Assembly: GCA_903900235.1 (NCBI GenBank)
Contig: CAIUMH010000093.1
Span: 62,001 to 126,000 of the forward strand
Direction: 5' to 3'
Source: an uncultured Actinomycetes bacterium
Lineage (GTDB): Bacteria; Actinomycetota; Acidimicrobiia; Acidimicrobiales; RAAP-2
DNA: 64,000 bases
Positions 45,890-53,689 of this stretch are shown piece after piece. The notes below the pieces were generated by a model. That model did not search any database. It was given only the letters and a program-made list of their open reading frames with translations, and was not told where the DNA came from. Each line of letters opens with the position of its first letter. Position 1 is the stretch's first letter. The position numbers and the translations under genes are program-made.

Positions 45890-46344
45890 CCGTCCAAGGG
45901 TTCAAGTTCAACGCCAGACAGCCGGGCACTGGGATCCCCGGAGCGAGCTACGCCCTCTTCGTGGTCGGCAGTCTGCCGGCCGGCTTCATCGGGCCATTGG
46001 TCCCGGACTGGCTCCGCGTGCCGGCGGACATGGCTCTCTTCGCTATCGGGATCAGTGACGAGTCCGGGCACCTGACATTCTCTGTGCCCATCGGCCACGC
46101 TTGGTGCATGGCCGAGATCAGTGCCCCACCGGGCTACATCAAGGACACCGGTCTGCACTGCACTGCGGTGCTAAATCACTCGAGCGACCCGATCGCCATC
46201 GAGATCGCCCTGCCCGAGACAGCCCAGCCCGAGCTGGCGCAGACCGGCATGCGGTTGCCTCTGGGGGCGGCACTGATACTGATCGTGACCGGTACTGGCC
46301 TTCGCCAGGCCAGCCGTCGGAGGCGTCGAACCACCGCCGGGTGA
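45886..46344 (+). CDS. SpaA surface protein, last repeat and LAQTG anchor (-1 frame)
   Basis: 152 codons. It begins VTVQGFKFNARQPGTGIPGASYALF, the sixth SpaA repeat of the same type as ISLIVDKTNAAEPGTGVPGATYDLY in the preceding part. It ends with LAQTGMRLPLGAALILIVTGTG and Arg residues, a full LAXTG sorting signal. Start codon GTG overlaps the upstream TGA (GTGA). It lacks a signal peptide, so it can act only if fused to the previous part. A single missing base near 45886 (or a -1 frameshift) would join the two into one protein of about 993 residues. Confidence 0.85.
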   Translation: MTVQGFKFNARQPGTGIPGASYALFVVGSLPAGFIGPLVPDWLRVPADMALFAIGISDESGHLTFSVPIGHAWCMAEISAPPGYIKDTGLHCTAVLNHSSDPIAIEIALPETAQPELAQTGMRLPLGAALILIVTGTGLRQASRRRRRTTAG

Positions 46345-46399
46345 GGCCCAGTGGCATGATCGGGACCATGGAGCACCTGATCCAACGAGCACGCACCTC

Positions 46400-47041
46400 G
46401 TGAGCACCAACCCACGCGGCCTCGACAAGTTGGCCCAGGGTATCGCCGAGCAGGTTGTCCGCCGGGTCGTGTCAGCCCTCGACGTGAACGCCCTCATGCG
46501 TCAGATCGATATCGACGAGCTCATGGATCGCGTCGACCTCGACGCCCTGGCCGAACGGATCGATGTCGATGCGATCGTGGCATCGGTGGATGTCGACGCC
46601 ATGATGGAGGCCGTCGACGTAGAGGCCATTGTCGAGCGCGTGGACGTCGATGCGCTCGTGGATCGGGTCGATGTGGCCAAGATCATCGAACGGGTCGACG
46701 TTCAGGCGATCGTTGACCGGATCGACGTCGATGCCCTGGTGGCTCGGATCGACCTCGACGCGCTGCTCGAGCGAGTCTCGATCGAGGACCTCATCGATCG
46801 GGTCGACGTCGATGCCCTCGTCAGCCGCACCGAGCTCGGATCGATCATCGCCCGATCCACCACCAGCGTGCTCACCGAGGGTCTCGACCTGATCCGCAGT
46901 CAGGGCGTCGGCCTCGACGACTTCACCAACCGTTGGGTCAATCGCATCCTTCGTCGCAAGGGTGAGCTTCCGGCCGGCCCGCCGCTTCTCCTTCCCGCAG
47001 CCCTCACCGCTGGACCCGCTCCCGACGAGGCCTCCCCATGA
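46400..47041 (+). CDS. Protein of 14 tandem nonapeptide repeats
   Basis: 213 aa, GTG start. Residues 27-152 consist of 14 consecutive nine-residue units of the form (V/I)D(V/L)DA(I/L)(V/M)xR, for example IDVDAIVAS, VDVDAMMEA, VDVDALVDR, IDLDALLER, each beginning with a V/I-Asp step. The regular Asp, hydrophobic and Arg positions suggest an extended solenoid or amphipathic fold. The C-terminal 60 residues contain SQGVGLDDFTNRWVNRILRRKG. No known family. Its stop overlaps the RDD gene (ATGA), so the two are expressed together. Confidence 0.88.
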   Translation: MSTNPRGLDKLAQGIAEQVVRRVVSALDVNALMRQIDIDELMDRVDLDALAERIDVDAIVASVDVDAMMEAVDVEAIVERVDVDALVDRVDVAKIIERVDVQAIVDRIDVDALVARIDLDALLERVSIEDLIDRVDVDALVSRTELGSIIARSTTSVLTEGLDLIRSQGVGLDDFTNRWVNRILRRKGELPAGPPLLLPAALTAGPAPDEASP

Positions 47042-47565
47042 CTTCCGGCATCAATGCCACGTCCCGACAGGGCAACTACGCCGGTGGGATCTCGAGACTT
47101 GCCGCATTCGCCGCCGACATCGGACTCGCCTGGGCCTCACTGCTCATCGTGCTCGGGATGGTGTCGGTGGCTCTGACCTTGATCTTGAGTCACTCAGTCA
47201 GCCTCTACCACGGGTGGCGGATCCTGACTGATGTCGCCGTCGTGGTCTGGTTCTTTCTCTACTTCACGTACCAGTGGGCCCTGGGAGGCAAGACCCTTGG
47301 CATGGCCATCTTCGGCCTGAGGGTGGTCACCACCCAGGGTGCTCCCATCAGTGGCCGGGCCGCCATCATTCGCACCATCACCCTGCCACTCTCGATCCTT
47401 CCCGCTGGCCTTGGCCTGCTCGGCATCGTCCTGCGGATTGATCACCGGGGATGGCACGACCGCTTCGCCCGCACCTGCGTGGTCTACGACTGGGACGCTC
47501 GAGCTGCCAGGCTCCTCTGGTTGGCCCGCCAGCAGGAGCACACGGGCACCCATCGGCACCACTGA
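47038..47565 (+). CDS. RDD-family membrane protein
   Basis: 175 aa. Three or four membrane helices. The RDD signature is near SRLAAFAADIGLAWASLLIVL (Arg and Asp in the first helix); YQWALGGKTLGMAIFGLRVV and RIDHRGWHDRFARTCVV complete the pattern. The family is found in Na+/H+ exchange and envelope functions but is poorly understood. Overlaps the nonapeptide-repeat gene by four bases. Confidence 0.88.
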   Translation: MTSGINATSRQGNYAGGISRLAAFAADIGLAWASLLIVLGMVSVALTLILSHSVSLYHGWRILTDVAVVVWFFLYFTYQWALGGKTLGMAIFGLRVVTTQGAPISGRAAIIRTITLPLSILPAGLGLLGIVLRIDHRGWHDRFARTCVVYDWDARAARLLWLARQQEHTGTHRHH

Positions 47566-47610
47566 ACTCCGGGGCTAGGGTCCCGTCGAGGACTTCTGAG
47601 AGGGGAACCC

Positions 47611-48414
47611 ATGTCGTTCGTCATCGTCGAACGCCCGGATGAAGCAATCGCCGTCATCAGGCTCAACCGACCTGAGCGGATGAACGCCATGGCGTTCGAC
47701 GTCATGGTTCCGCTCCGAGAGCTGATCGAGGAGCTCAGCGTCGACAACTCGGTCCGGGTCGTCATCTTGACCGGCACCGGGGCGGGCTTCTGCTCGGGTG
47801 CGGACCTCGAAGATCCCGGCACCATCCCTCACATCGACAATCTCGGTCTGCCGTCGATCGCCCGCAGGTCGATGGGCCTGCTCGAAGAGGTCACGCATGC
47901 GCTCCGGCGGATGAACCAGCCGGTGATCGCGGCCATCAACGGAGCCGCCATCGGCGGTGGCTTCTGTCTGTCGCTGTCGGCCGACATCCGAGTCGCCTCG
48001 ACCGACGCCTACTTCCGCGCCGCTGGGATCAACAACGGACTGACCGCCTCAGAGCTCGGCCTGAGCTACTTACTCCCTCGGGCCATCGGCCAGAGCCGGG
48101 CCGCCGAGATCATGCTCACCGGGCGCGACGTCGATGCCTCGGAGGCCGAACGTATCGGCCTGGTCTCGAGCGTCACCTCTCCCGAGCAGCTCATGGACAC
48201 CTGCATCGAGATGGCGATGAGGATCAAGGGGTTCAGTCACGCCGGGGTCGAGATGACGAAGCGGTCGCTGTGGACCAGCCTCAATGCTTCAAGCCTCGAA
48301 GGCCACATGGAGGCCGAAGGCTTGGGTCAGCTGTTCATCCGGCTCACCACCCAGAACTTCGAAGAAGCCATCCGAGCTCGTCGGGCCAAGCGACCCCCGG
48401 TGTTCGAGGCCTGA
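47611..48414 (+). CDS. Enoyl-CoA hydratase/isomerase family protein
   Basis: 267 aa crotonase fold. FSG-type oxyanion loop is GAGFCSGADLED, the second is INGAAIGGGFCLSLSADIRVAS, and LGLSYLLPRAIGQSRAAEIMLTGRDVDASEA follows. Glu in the loop around AASELGLSYLLPR is probably catalytic. Acts in beta-oxidation or another acyl-CoA pathway. Stop lies 15 bases from the convergent haemoglobin stop. Confidence 0.9.
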   Translation: MSFVIVERPDEAIAVIRLNRPERMNAMAFDVMVPLRELIEELSVDNSVRVVILTGTGAGFCSGADLEDPGTIPHIDNLGLPSIARRSMGLLEEVTHALRRMNQPVIAAINGAAIGGGFCLSLSADIRVASTDAYFRAAGINNGLTASELGLSYLLPRAIGQSRAAEIMLTGRDVDASEAERIGLVSSVTSPEQLMDTCIEMAMRIKGFSHAGVEMTKRSLWTSLNASSLEGHMEAEGLGQLFIRLTTQNFEEAIRARRAKRPPVFEA

Positions 48415-48429
48415 GCTGCTCCGAGGGAC

Positions 48430-48813
48430 TCAGCGGTTGCGCAGCTGGTGGGCGGCGAGATCGAGGTAGGCCACGAGGTCGGCTCGGTCCGCAGGGTCCA
48501 TCTCCATCTCGTCGACGGCACCGAGCATCAACCCCAGCCAGGCGTCCCGGGCCTTCTTGGTGATCTTGTAGGGATCGTGCCGCATCCGCAGGCGAGGGTG
48601 ACCACGCAACTCTGAATAGGTCGGCGGGCCGCCCCAGTACTGGGCGAGGAAGAGCGCCAGACGCTCGATAGCCGGGCCGTGATCCTCCTCGGGATACATC
48701 GGACCGAGGAACTCGTCGTCCGAGACTCCCTCATAGAAGCGGCTGACGAGGTCGACGAAGAACGCCAGCCCGCCGACCCGGTCGTAGAGGGTTTCTTCGG
48801 GGGCCTCGTCCAT
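48430..48813 (-). CDS. glbO: Group II truncated haemoglobin
   Basis: 127 aa TrHbO. Motif YDRVGGLAFFVDLVSRFYEGVSDDEFLGPMYP, then LALFLAQYWGGPPTYSELRGHPRLRMRHDPYKI contains the proximal-His region and the typical ending; Trp at G8 is in RDAWLGLM. Binds haem and O2, with a proposed role in lipid- or nitric-oxide-related oxidation. ATG at 48813. Confidence 0.94.
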   Translation of the reverse strand: MDEAPEETLYDRVGGLAFFVDLVSRFYEGVSDDEFLGPMYPEEDHGPAIERLALFLAQYWGGPPTYSELRGHPRLRMRHDPYKITKKARDAWLGLMLGAVDEMEMDPADRADLVAYLDLAAHQLRNR

Positions 48814-48903
48814 GCCTCTGACCGTACCGTCTCTGTCACGCCGGAGGTGACCTCTCAGAACCCGTAGACTCTTCGACTGAAGGACTTGCGCCTTCGTACC
48901 CTT

Positions 48904-48977
<74 letters not shown>

Positions 48978-48997
48978 AATCGGCCAGGGTTGGGGAG

Positions 48998-49024
48998 AAA
49001 AATCTTCGGCCCTAGCCGATTTTT
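48998..49024 (+). terminator. Terminator after tRNA-Gly
   Basis: AAAAATC (48998-49004) and GATTTTT (49018-49024) pair, with GGC/GCC inside. The T run at the right end fits a rho-independent terminator on the plus strand. Confidence 0.7.
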
Positions 49025-49285
49025 GCGTCCCGACCCTGATCTTCGAAAAAGAGTATTGGTCGCGTATTGGTTGGTGTGACGTGCCTCATGCCTATTCACG
49101 CGTAACCGCTGGAAACCCTGATGCAGGAGCGAAAACGATTCTGTTGATCACCCGCGCTCAGGTGACGCACAGGACCACAAGGGCGCCGGCCTGGGCACCG
49201 TGCGTCGTTTTTTCGCCCTGGTAGCGAATGGCGTGGTGTTGGTCTCGCACGGGGTGAAACTCTTTAGCGACCAAAAGGGATCAGC

Positions 49286-49639
49286 ATGGCAGCAGGAACC
49301 TGGCTCACGCCCTCAGAGGCAGCAGTTGCCCGTGGGGTGAACGTCAGCACCGTACGAAGGCGCCTCCGGCGCCCGGAGTTGCCCCACGCCCGTAGACGTG
49401 CTCCGGGCGAGAGCTGGTGCACGTGGGAGATCCCACTGTCGTCTCTGGTCGAGCTCGGCATGTGCACCCCAGACTCGGCGTCGCCCCGAGAGATGGCCGG
49501 CAGGGTGCATGAGGTGGAGGCGGAGCTCGCTGCGGCAAGGACTCGCCTAGAGGACCTCCAGGCTGCTCTTGACCGGATGGAAACCCTCTACGAGCGCCAG
49601 CAGCAACTGCTGGACCGCTACATGGTGGGTGCTGCCTGA
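49286..49639 (+). CDS. Excisionase-like HTH protein with coiled-coil tail
   Basis: 117 aa. LTPSEAAVARGVNVSTVRRRLRR is a MerR/excisionase-type HTH; residues 66-114 (VHEVEAELAAARTRLEDLQAALDRMETLYER) form a coiled coil. A good SD (AAGGGATC) precedes the ATG. It overlaps the truncated integrase by one base (TGATG). The pair is the common first part of an integrative element inserted at a tRNA. Confidence 0.8.
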   Translation: MAAGTWLTPSEAAVARGVNVSTVRRRLRRPELPHARRRAPGESWCTWEIPLSSLVELGMCTPDSASPREMAGRVHEVEAELAAARTRLEDLQAALDRMETLYERQQQLLDRYMVGAA

Positions 49640-50010
49640 TGGGCCGCCCCAACCAAGGGGGCGTCCACGAGGTCATAGGTGGTCGGCAGGCTCGAGCCAC
49701 GGTCTCGAAGAACCCTCCCGTGCGCCGCCGACACACGTTCGTCGAGAAGGAGGATGCAGAAGCCTGGCTTACGGCAGTGAAGGCTGCCGCCGACTCGAAG
49801 GTCCCACCACCCGAGCCCTTCGAGTTCGAAACGCTTCGTCACTCCCACGAATCGAAGCATGATGTTTTCCAGGGTTTCGTTGAGGCCGCTTGGCGGGAAT
49901 GGGAGGAGGAGTACCGGGACAACCCTCACAGTGGTGCTGACATGACCATGAAGGCTCTGTTCAACCTTCGGAGGTGGATCGTCCCCTACTTCGTGGCTGA
50001 ATCGACCTGA
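49639..50010 (+). pseudogene. Truncated tyrosine integrase (N-terminal part)
   Basis: 123 aa. Contains the arm-binding region (RRRHTFVEKEDAEAWL) and part of the core-binding domain (AWREWEEEYRDN...LFNLRRWIVPYF), then stops. The catalytic domain (R...HxxR...Y) is absent; the sequence downstream is unrelated. So the integrase cannot work and the island can no longer excise by itself. Confidence 0.75.
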
Positions 50011-50169
50011 ATTTCCCGGAGACTTCGGGGTGACCTGCCTCCGGAATAGTCCGACGATTCAATCGTCGCAGTGTGGAGGATGCTGGCGTCCAAGTGACAC
50101 CACCCGGTGGTACCTCGACGAATGTCCCTGCATCCGACTTCAAAACCGGATACCTGTTACGGTGGTGGT

Positions 50170-50940
50170 GTGCTCCTTTATCGACGGATAGAGGGGCTCC
50201 TTAGGAGAGTTCGGGCCTACTTTGCCCTTTCGACTTCGCCTGCACCACTGCGTCTACTCATATCGAGTCGTCGAAAGCCTGGAGTAGCAATCGTAAAGAT
50301 CCGTGCCACCGGTGACGAGGTTGAGGTGCGGGGCCAGTCTACCGATCGAGAAGTCCTCCTTGAGATCTTCGGCGCAGAGACTTGGGAACTTCCGTTCGAA
50401 CCAGCACGTAAACCCCGCTGGGTTATCGACGCGGGTGCGAACGTGGGATACGCCTCAATCTACTTCGCGCGTAAGTTTCCAACTGCAATGGTCATTGCCC
50501 TTGAACCTGAACCGAACAACTTCTCTCAGTTGGTGCGCAACACGAGCATCATTCCCAACATCCGACCAGTTCAAGCTGCACTCTGGAGTGCAGATTGCCT
50601 CGTAGCCCTCGAGGATCCTGGAAAAGGAGATTGGGCCTTTCGCGTTAAAGAAACTGGCCAAACCTCAGCAGGAACAATCGCTGCCCGATCCCTGAAGAGC
50701 CTCATCGATGAACACGGCATCGACCGCGTGGACATATTGAAAGTTGACATCGAAGGTGGCGAACGGCACGTCTTTGAGGATTGCGACCCTTGGATCGACA
50801 GCGTTGACCTCATCGGCATTGAACTCCACGACCGCCTCGACCCAGGAAGCAGCGAAGCTTTTTGGGAGGCATCTAGAGGCTTCCAGCAGCAGGTGAAGCG
50901 GGGTCACGAAGTTTTCTTAGTTCGAGGAAATGCCGAATAG
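50170..50940 (+). CDS. FkbM-family methyltransferase
   Basis: 256 aa from the GTG at 50170 (an ATG at 50107 would add 21 residues). SAM-binding motif I is VIDAGANVGYASIYFA, followed by IALEPEPNNFSQL, and the family hallmark VDILKVDIEGGERHVF. Methylates hydroxyl groups, often on sugars or natural products. Codon use is less GC-biased than in neighbouring genes, which fits acquisition with the island. It lies between the truncated integrase and the IS3 element. Confidence 0.85.
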   Translation: MLLYRRIEGLLRRVRAYFALSTSPAPLRLLISSRRKPGVAIVKIRATGDEVEVRGQSTDREVLLEIFGAETWELPFEPARKPRWVIDAGANVGYASIYFARKFPTAMVIALEPEPNNFSQLVRNTSIIPNIRPVQAALWSADCLVALEDPGKGDWAFRVKETGQTSAGTIAARSLKSLIDEHGIDRVDILKVDIEGGERHVFEDCDPWIDSVDLIGIELHDRLDPGSSEAFWEASRGFQQQVKRGHEVFLVRGNAE

Positions 50941-51047
50941 CTAGGGAGCGACTGAGCGCCGCCACCGCAAGTAGATCGAACTGCCTAGCAACTCAATACA
51001 GCCGGCAGGTCTGCCCCAACTTCAGTTGACTCATTCGGTTGCGTGAC

Positions 51048-51912
51048 TCACGCTGCGTTGGCAGCGCTGTCGGTGGTCTCATATTCGATCGGTGTGAGCT
51101 TGCCGAGCTATCGCTGACGGCGCCGGCGGTGGTGCGTCGTCTCGATCCAGGCCACGATCGCCAGGCGGAGCTCCTCGCTCGTTCTCCAGCGGCGTTGGTC
51201 GAGCACAGTCTTCTGCAGCTGCGAGTTGAACGACTCCATGGCGGCGCTATCACCGCAGGCTCCGACCCGCCCCACGGAACCGACCAGGCCATTGCACATA
51301 AGGGTCGAGAGAAAGGCGTTGGACCGAAATTGAGATCCTCGGTCCGAGTGAACCACCGTTCCCTTCGGCGAGCGCAGCTCGATGGCGTTCTTGAGCGCCG
51401 TAACCGCCAATGCCACTGGCATCCTCGGTCCGATTGAGTAGCCGACGATGCGCTTGGAGAAGACATCTTGGATCAGACAGGCATAGAGCTTGCCCCTAGC
51501 CGCGTGGTGTTCGGTGATGTCGGTGATCCAGAGCTCGTTAGGCCTGGTCGCCGTGAACTCCCGCTCAACGAGGTCGTCATGGTCCGGAGGTTCGGGACCA
51601 CGGTTGGGCCCCCGCTTCTTGGCGTGGTTCGACCAGAGCCGCTGGGCGGAGCAGAGCCGCCAGACCCGGTTCTCCGAGCACGACAAGCACCTCTCCTTGA
51701 GCTCATCGGTGATGAAGGACAAGCCGAAGGCGGATCGTCGGAATGGACGTCGATGGCCACGTCGTTCAGATGTGCGTCATCAACGTCACGCTGGCTCAAC
51801 GGGTCGGCCAGCCACTTGAAATAGGCGTGGCTTTGCGCAAGCCCAACACCCGACAGGTCACCGCGACGGGAACACCCTCGGCGGCGAGTTCACGGACCAG
51901 CGGGAACTTCAT
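51048..51912 (-). pseudogene. IS3 orfB (DDE transposase) relic
   Basis: Starts MKFPLVRELAAEGVPVAVTCRVLG, the conserved orfB opening, and continues with ENRVWRLCS, PNELWITDITEH (first Asp), VVHSDRGSQFRS (second Asp) and ACGDSAAMESFNSQLQKTVLD (Glu). Two frameshifts (after LGLRK, and near HSDDPP) and an in-frame TAG at 51108-51110 before the last LGKLTPIEYE segment break it. The catalytic DDE residues are still encoded. Confidence 0.85.
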
Positions 51913-51937
51913 TTTGGGAGTGCCCCCTCGAGCGAGA

Positions 51938-52196
51938 TCAAGCAGCGGCTCGGCGCAGGATTTCGATCTCCTGCTCGAGGAGCTTGTTTCGCTTGCGCAG
52001 CTCTCTCAGCTCATCTCGATCAGACGTCGAGACGCCTTCTTGGACGCCGTCGTCGATCTCGACCTAGCGGACCCATCGGTGCAGACGGGACTCGGAGATC
52101 ATGGAAGTCCTGGGCGAGCTGGCGTCTCGGCACCTCTCGCTTCCTCGCCCTGGCCACCGCGTCGGCTCGGAACTCTGCTGGAAATGCCTTCGGCAT
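51938..52196 (-). pseudogene. IS3 orfA (HTH) relic
   Basis: MPKAFPAEFRADAVARARKREV is the normal orfA start. After LAQDF the frame shifts to ISESRLHRWVR and then meets a TAG before VEIDDGVQEG; the leucine-zipper part DELRELRKRNKLLEQEIEILRRAA is still readable in that frame. So orfA is broken twice. Confidence 0.83.
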
Positions 52197-52334
52197 GGTT
52201 CCCCTTCCGCTTCCTGCGAGGCTGTACTCGCAAAGTTAGGAGTCAACCAATGCGGGTGCAGACCCCTGAGTACGATGCTTGCGAAAAATACCGACCAGGC
52301 GGATCCACCCGCAACACGTCCCCCAGGAGCATCC

Positions 52335-52565
52335 ATGAATGAGCAGCGCCCACCCTGGCCCAAGCAGGGGCCGGCCTCCTACTTCCCGTCGATCGAGAAG
52401 AAGTACGGCAGGTCCATCGCCGAGTGGCAGACCGTGATCGCCGGATGCGGCCTCGAGAAGCACATGCTGATCGTCACCTTCCTCAAGGAGGAGCACGGAC
52501 TCGGTCACGGACATGCCAACGCGCTCGTGGCGTGGACCTTGGCCGGGAACGTCGCCGCAGCCTGA
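52335..52565 (+). CDS. DUF4287 protein
   Basis: 76 aa. The core SYFPSIEKKYGRSIAEWQTVI and LKEEHGLGHGHANALVAWTL matches DUF4287, a small actinobacterial domain of unknown function. SD AGGAGC precedes the ATG. The next gene, on the opposite strand, ends 35 bases away. Located just outside the IS3 end, so it is probably native. Confidence 0.87.
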   Translation: MNEQRPPWPKQGPASYFPSIEKKYGRSIAEWQTVIAGCGLEKHMLIVTFLKEEHGLGHGHANALVAWTLAGNVAAA

Positions 52566-52600
52566 GCCTTCCGGCGCGGCGGACCAGCGATCCAATCGCG

Positions 52601-53569
52601 CTACGGGATCAGCAGCACCCGACCGAAGGCCAAGCGATCCTCGATATAGGCATGCGCCTCTGCGGCGTCGGCCAGGGCGAACCGCCTGTCGATGACGACA
52701 TCGAGCTCACCGGCCGCCACGTCGTCAATAATGCCGGCCACCATGGCGTGGGCCCTGGTTCCGAGGAAGAGCTCAGCCCCGAGGAAGTATCCCGTCAGCG
52801 ACTGGTTATTGCCCCTCAGCATCGAGATGTCGAGTGGCAACCCTCCGGCCCGACCCGCGTCGCCGAAGGTCAAGCAGCGCCCTCGGTAGGCCAGAGCATG
52901 GAGACTCTTCTGGAGCGTGGGGCCGCCCACCGAGTCGACGATCACGTCGGCACCCCGGCCGCCGGTGAGGTCACGCACCGCCTCGACGAAGTCGTCGACC
53001 ACGTAGTTGATGCCATGGTCGAGGCCGAACGCTTCGAGGCGTTCGAGGCGCTCATCGCTCGACGCAGTGGCCAGGACCGTGGCCCCTGCTCGCTTGGCCA
53101 TCTGGATCGCAGCAATCCCAACCCCGGAAGCACCAGCCTGGACGAGCACGATTTCGCCGGCCTGAAGGCGGCCGAACTCGAAGAGACAATCATGTGCCGT
53201 GCCAAAGGCCACCGGAATAGCGGCGGCCACCTCGGTGGAGAGTCCCTCGGGGATCTTCCAGCAGAATGCCTCCCCCGCCACCCGGCGCTCCGCGTGCGAT
53301 CCGTCAGTCGAGGTGCTCACCACACGGTCACCAACCACCAGGCCGACCACGCCCTCGCCGACTTCGCTGATGGTCCCCGCCGCCTGGTAGCCGACGATGT
53401 GCGGCATGGCGGTGAGTTCGCCTCCAAGGCGATTGAGCGTGTCACCGCCTTCGATGCTCACTGCCTCGACATCGATCAGGACCTCTCCTGGCCCAGCCAC
53501 CGGGTCAGCCACCTCTTCGAAGACGAAGACCTCTGGACCGCCATTCGCGTAGTACACCGCTGCCTTCAT
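52601..53569 (-). CDS. Quinone oxidoreductase-like MDR protein
   Basis: 322 aa medium-chain dehydrogenase without structural zinc Cys. MKAAVYYANGGPEVF start; NADPH loop VQAGASGVGIAAIQMAKRAGATVLATASS; VDSVGGPTLQKSLHALAYRGR. Matches the zinc-independent quinone reductase branch (QorA-like). Divergent from the alcohol dehydrogenase at 53690. The exact substrate is unknown. Confidence 0.88.
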   Translation of the reverse strand: MKAAVYYANGGPEVFVFEEVADPVAGPGEVLIDVEAVSIEGGDTLNRLGGELTAMPHIVGYQAAGTISEVGEGVVGLVVGDRVVSTSTDGSHAERRVAGEAFCWKIPEGLSTEVAAAIPVAFGTAHDCLFEFGRLQAGEIVLVQAGASGVGIAAIQMAKRAGATVLATASSDERLERLEAFGLDHGINYVVDDFVEAVRDLTGGRGADVIVDSVGGPTLQKSLHALAYRGRCLTFGDAGRAGGLPLDISMLRGNNQSLTGYFLGAELFLGTRAHAMVAGIIDDVAAGELDVVIDRRFALADAAEAHAYIEDRLAFGRVLLIP

Positions 53570-53689
53570 GATCAATCCCCTGCCTCTGGCGCCGCCGGCG
53601 TGACGACGGGACCGACACTAGTGATCGGCGCCCACCTTCGCCCCAGCCAATGCCCTTCGGTCCGTCAGGCCCGGCGGTAGGGTCAGCCA

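Larger units (their letters stand above)
51008..52264 (-). mobile_element. Decayed IS3-family insertion sequence
   Basis: Ends are inverted repeats of 25 bp: GGTCTGCCCCAACTTCAGTTGACTC-type at 51008-51032 and its partner at 52240-52264, matching at 19 of 25 positions. Between them are orfA and orfB relics in the usual IS3 order on the minus strand. Several frameshifts and stops inactivate both, so it is immobile unless complemented. No clear target duplication is seen. Confidence 0.88.

Noticed and set aside
46480-46860. 27-bp tandem DNA repeats that could be a CRISPR or regulatory array
   Set aside because: They are codons of the nonapeptide-repeat protein; units are contiguous, without unique spacers.
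52249-52270. Possible copy of the tRNA-Gly 3' end as right attachment site
   Set aside because: ATGCGGGT..CCCC resembles the T-arm over a few short blocks only; it falls inside the IS3 inverted repeat and is not long enough for an att site.
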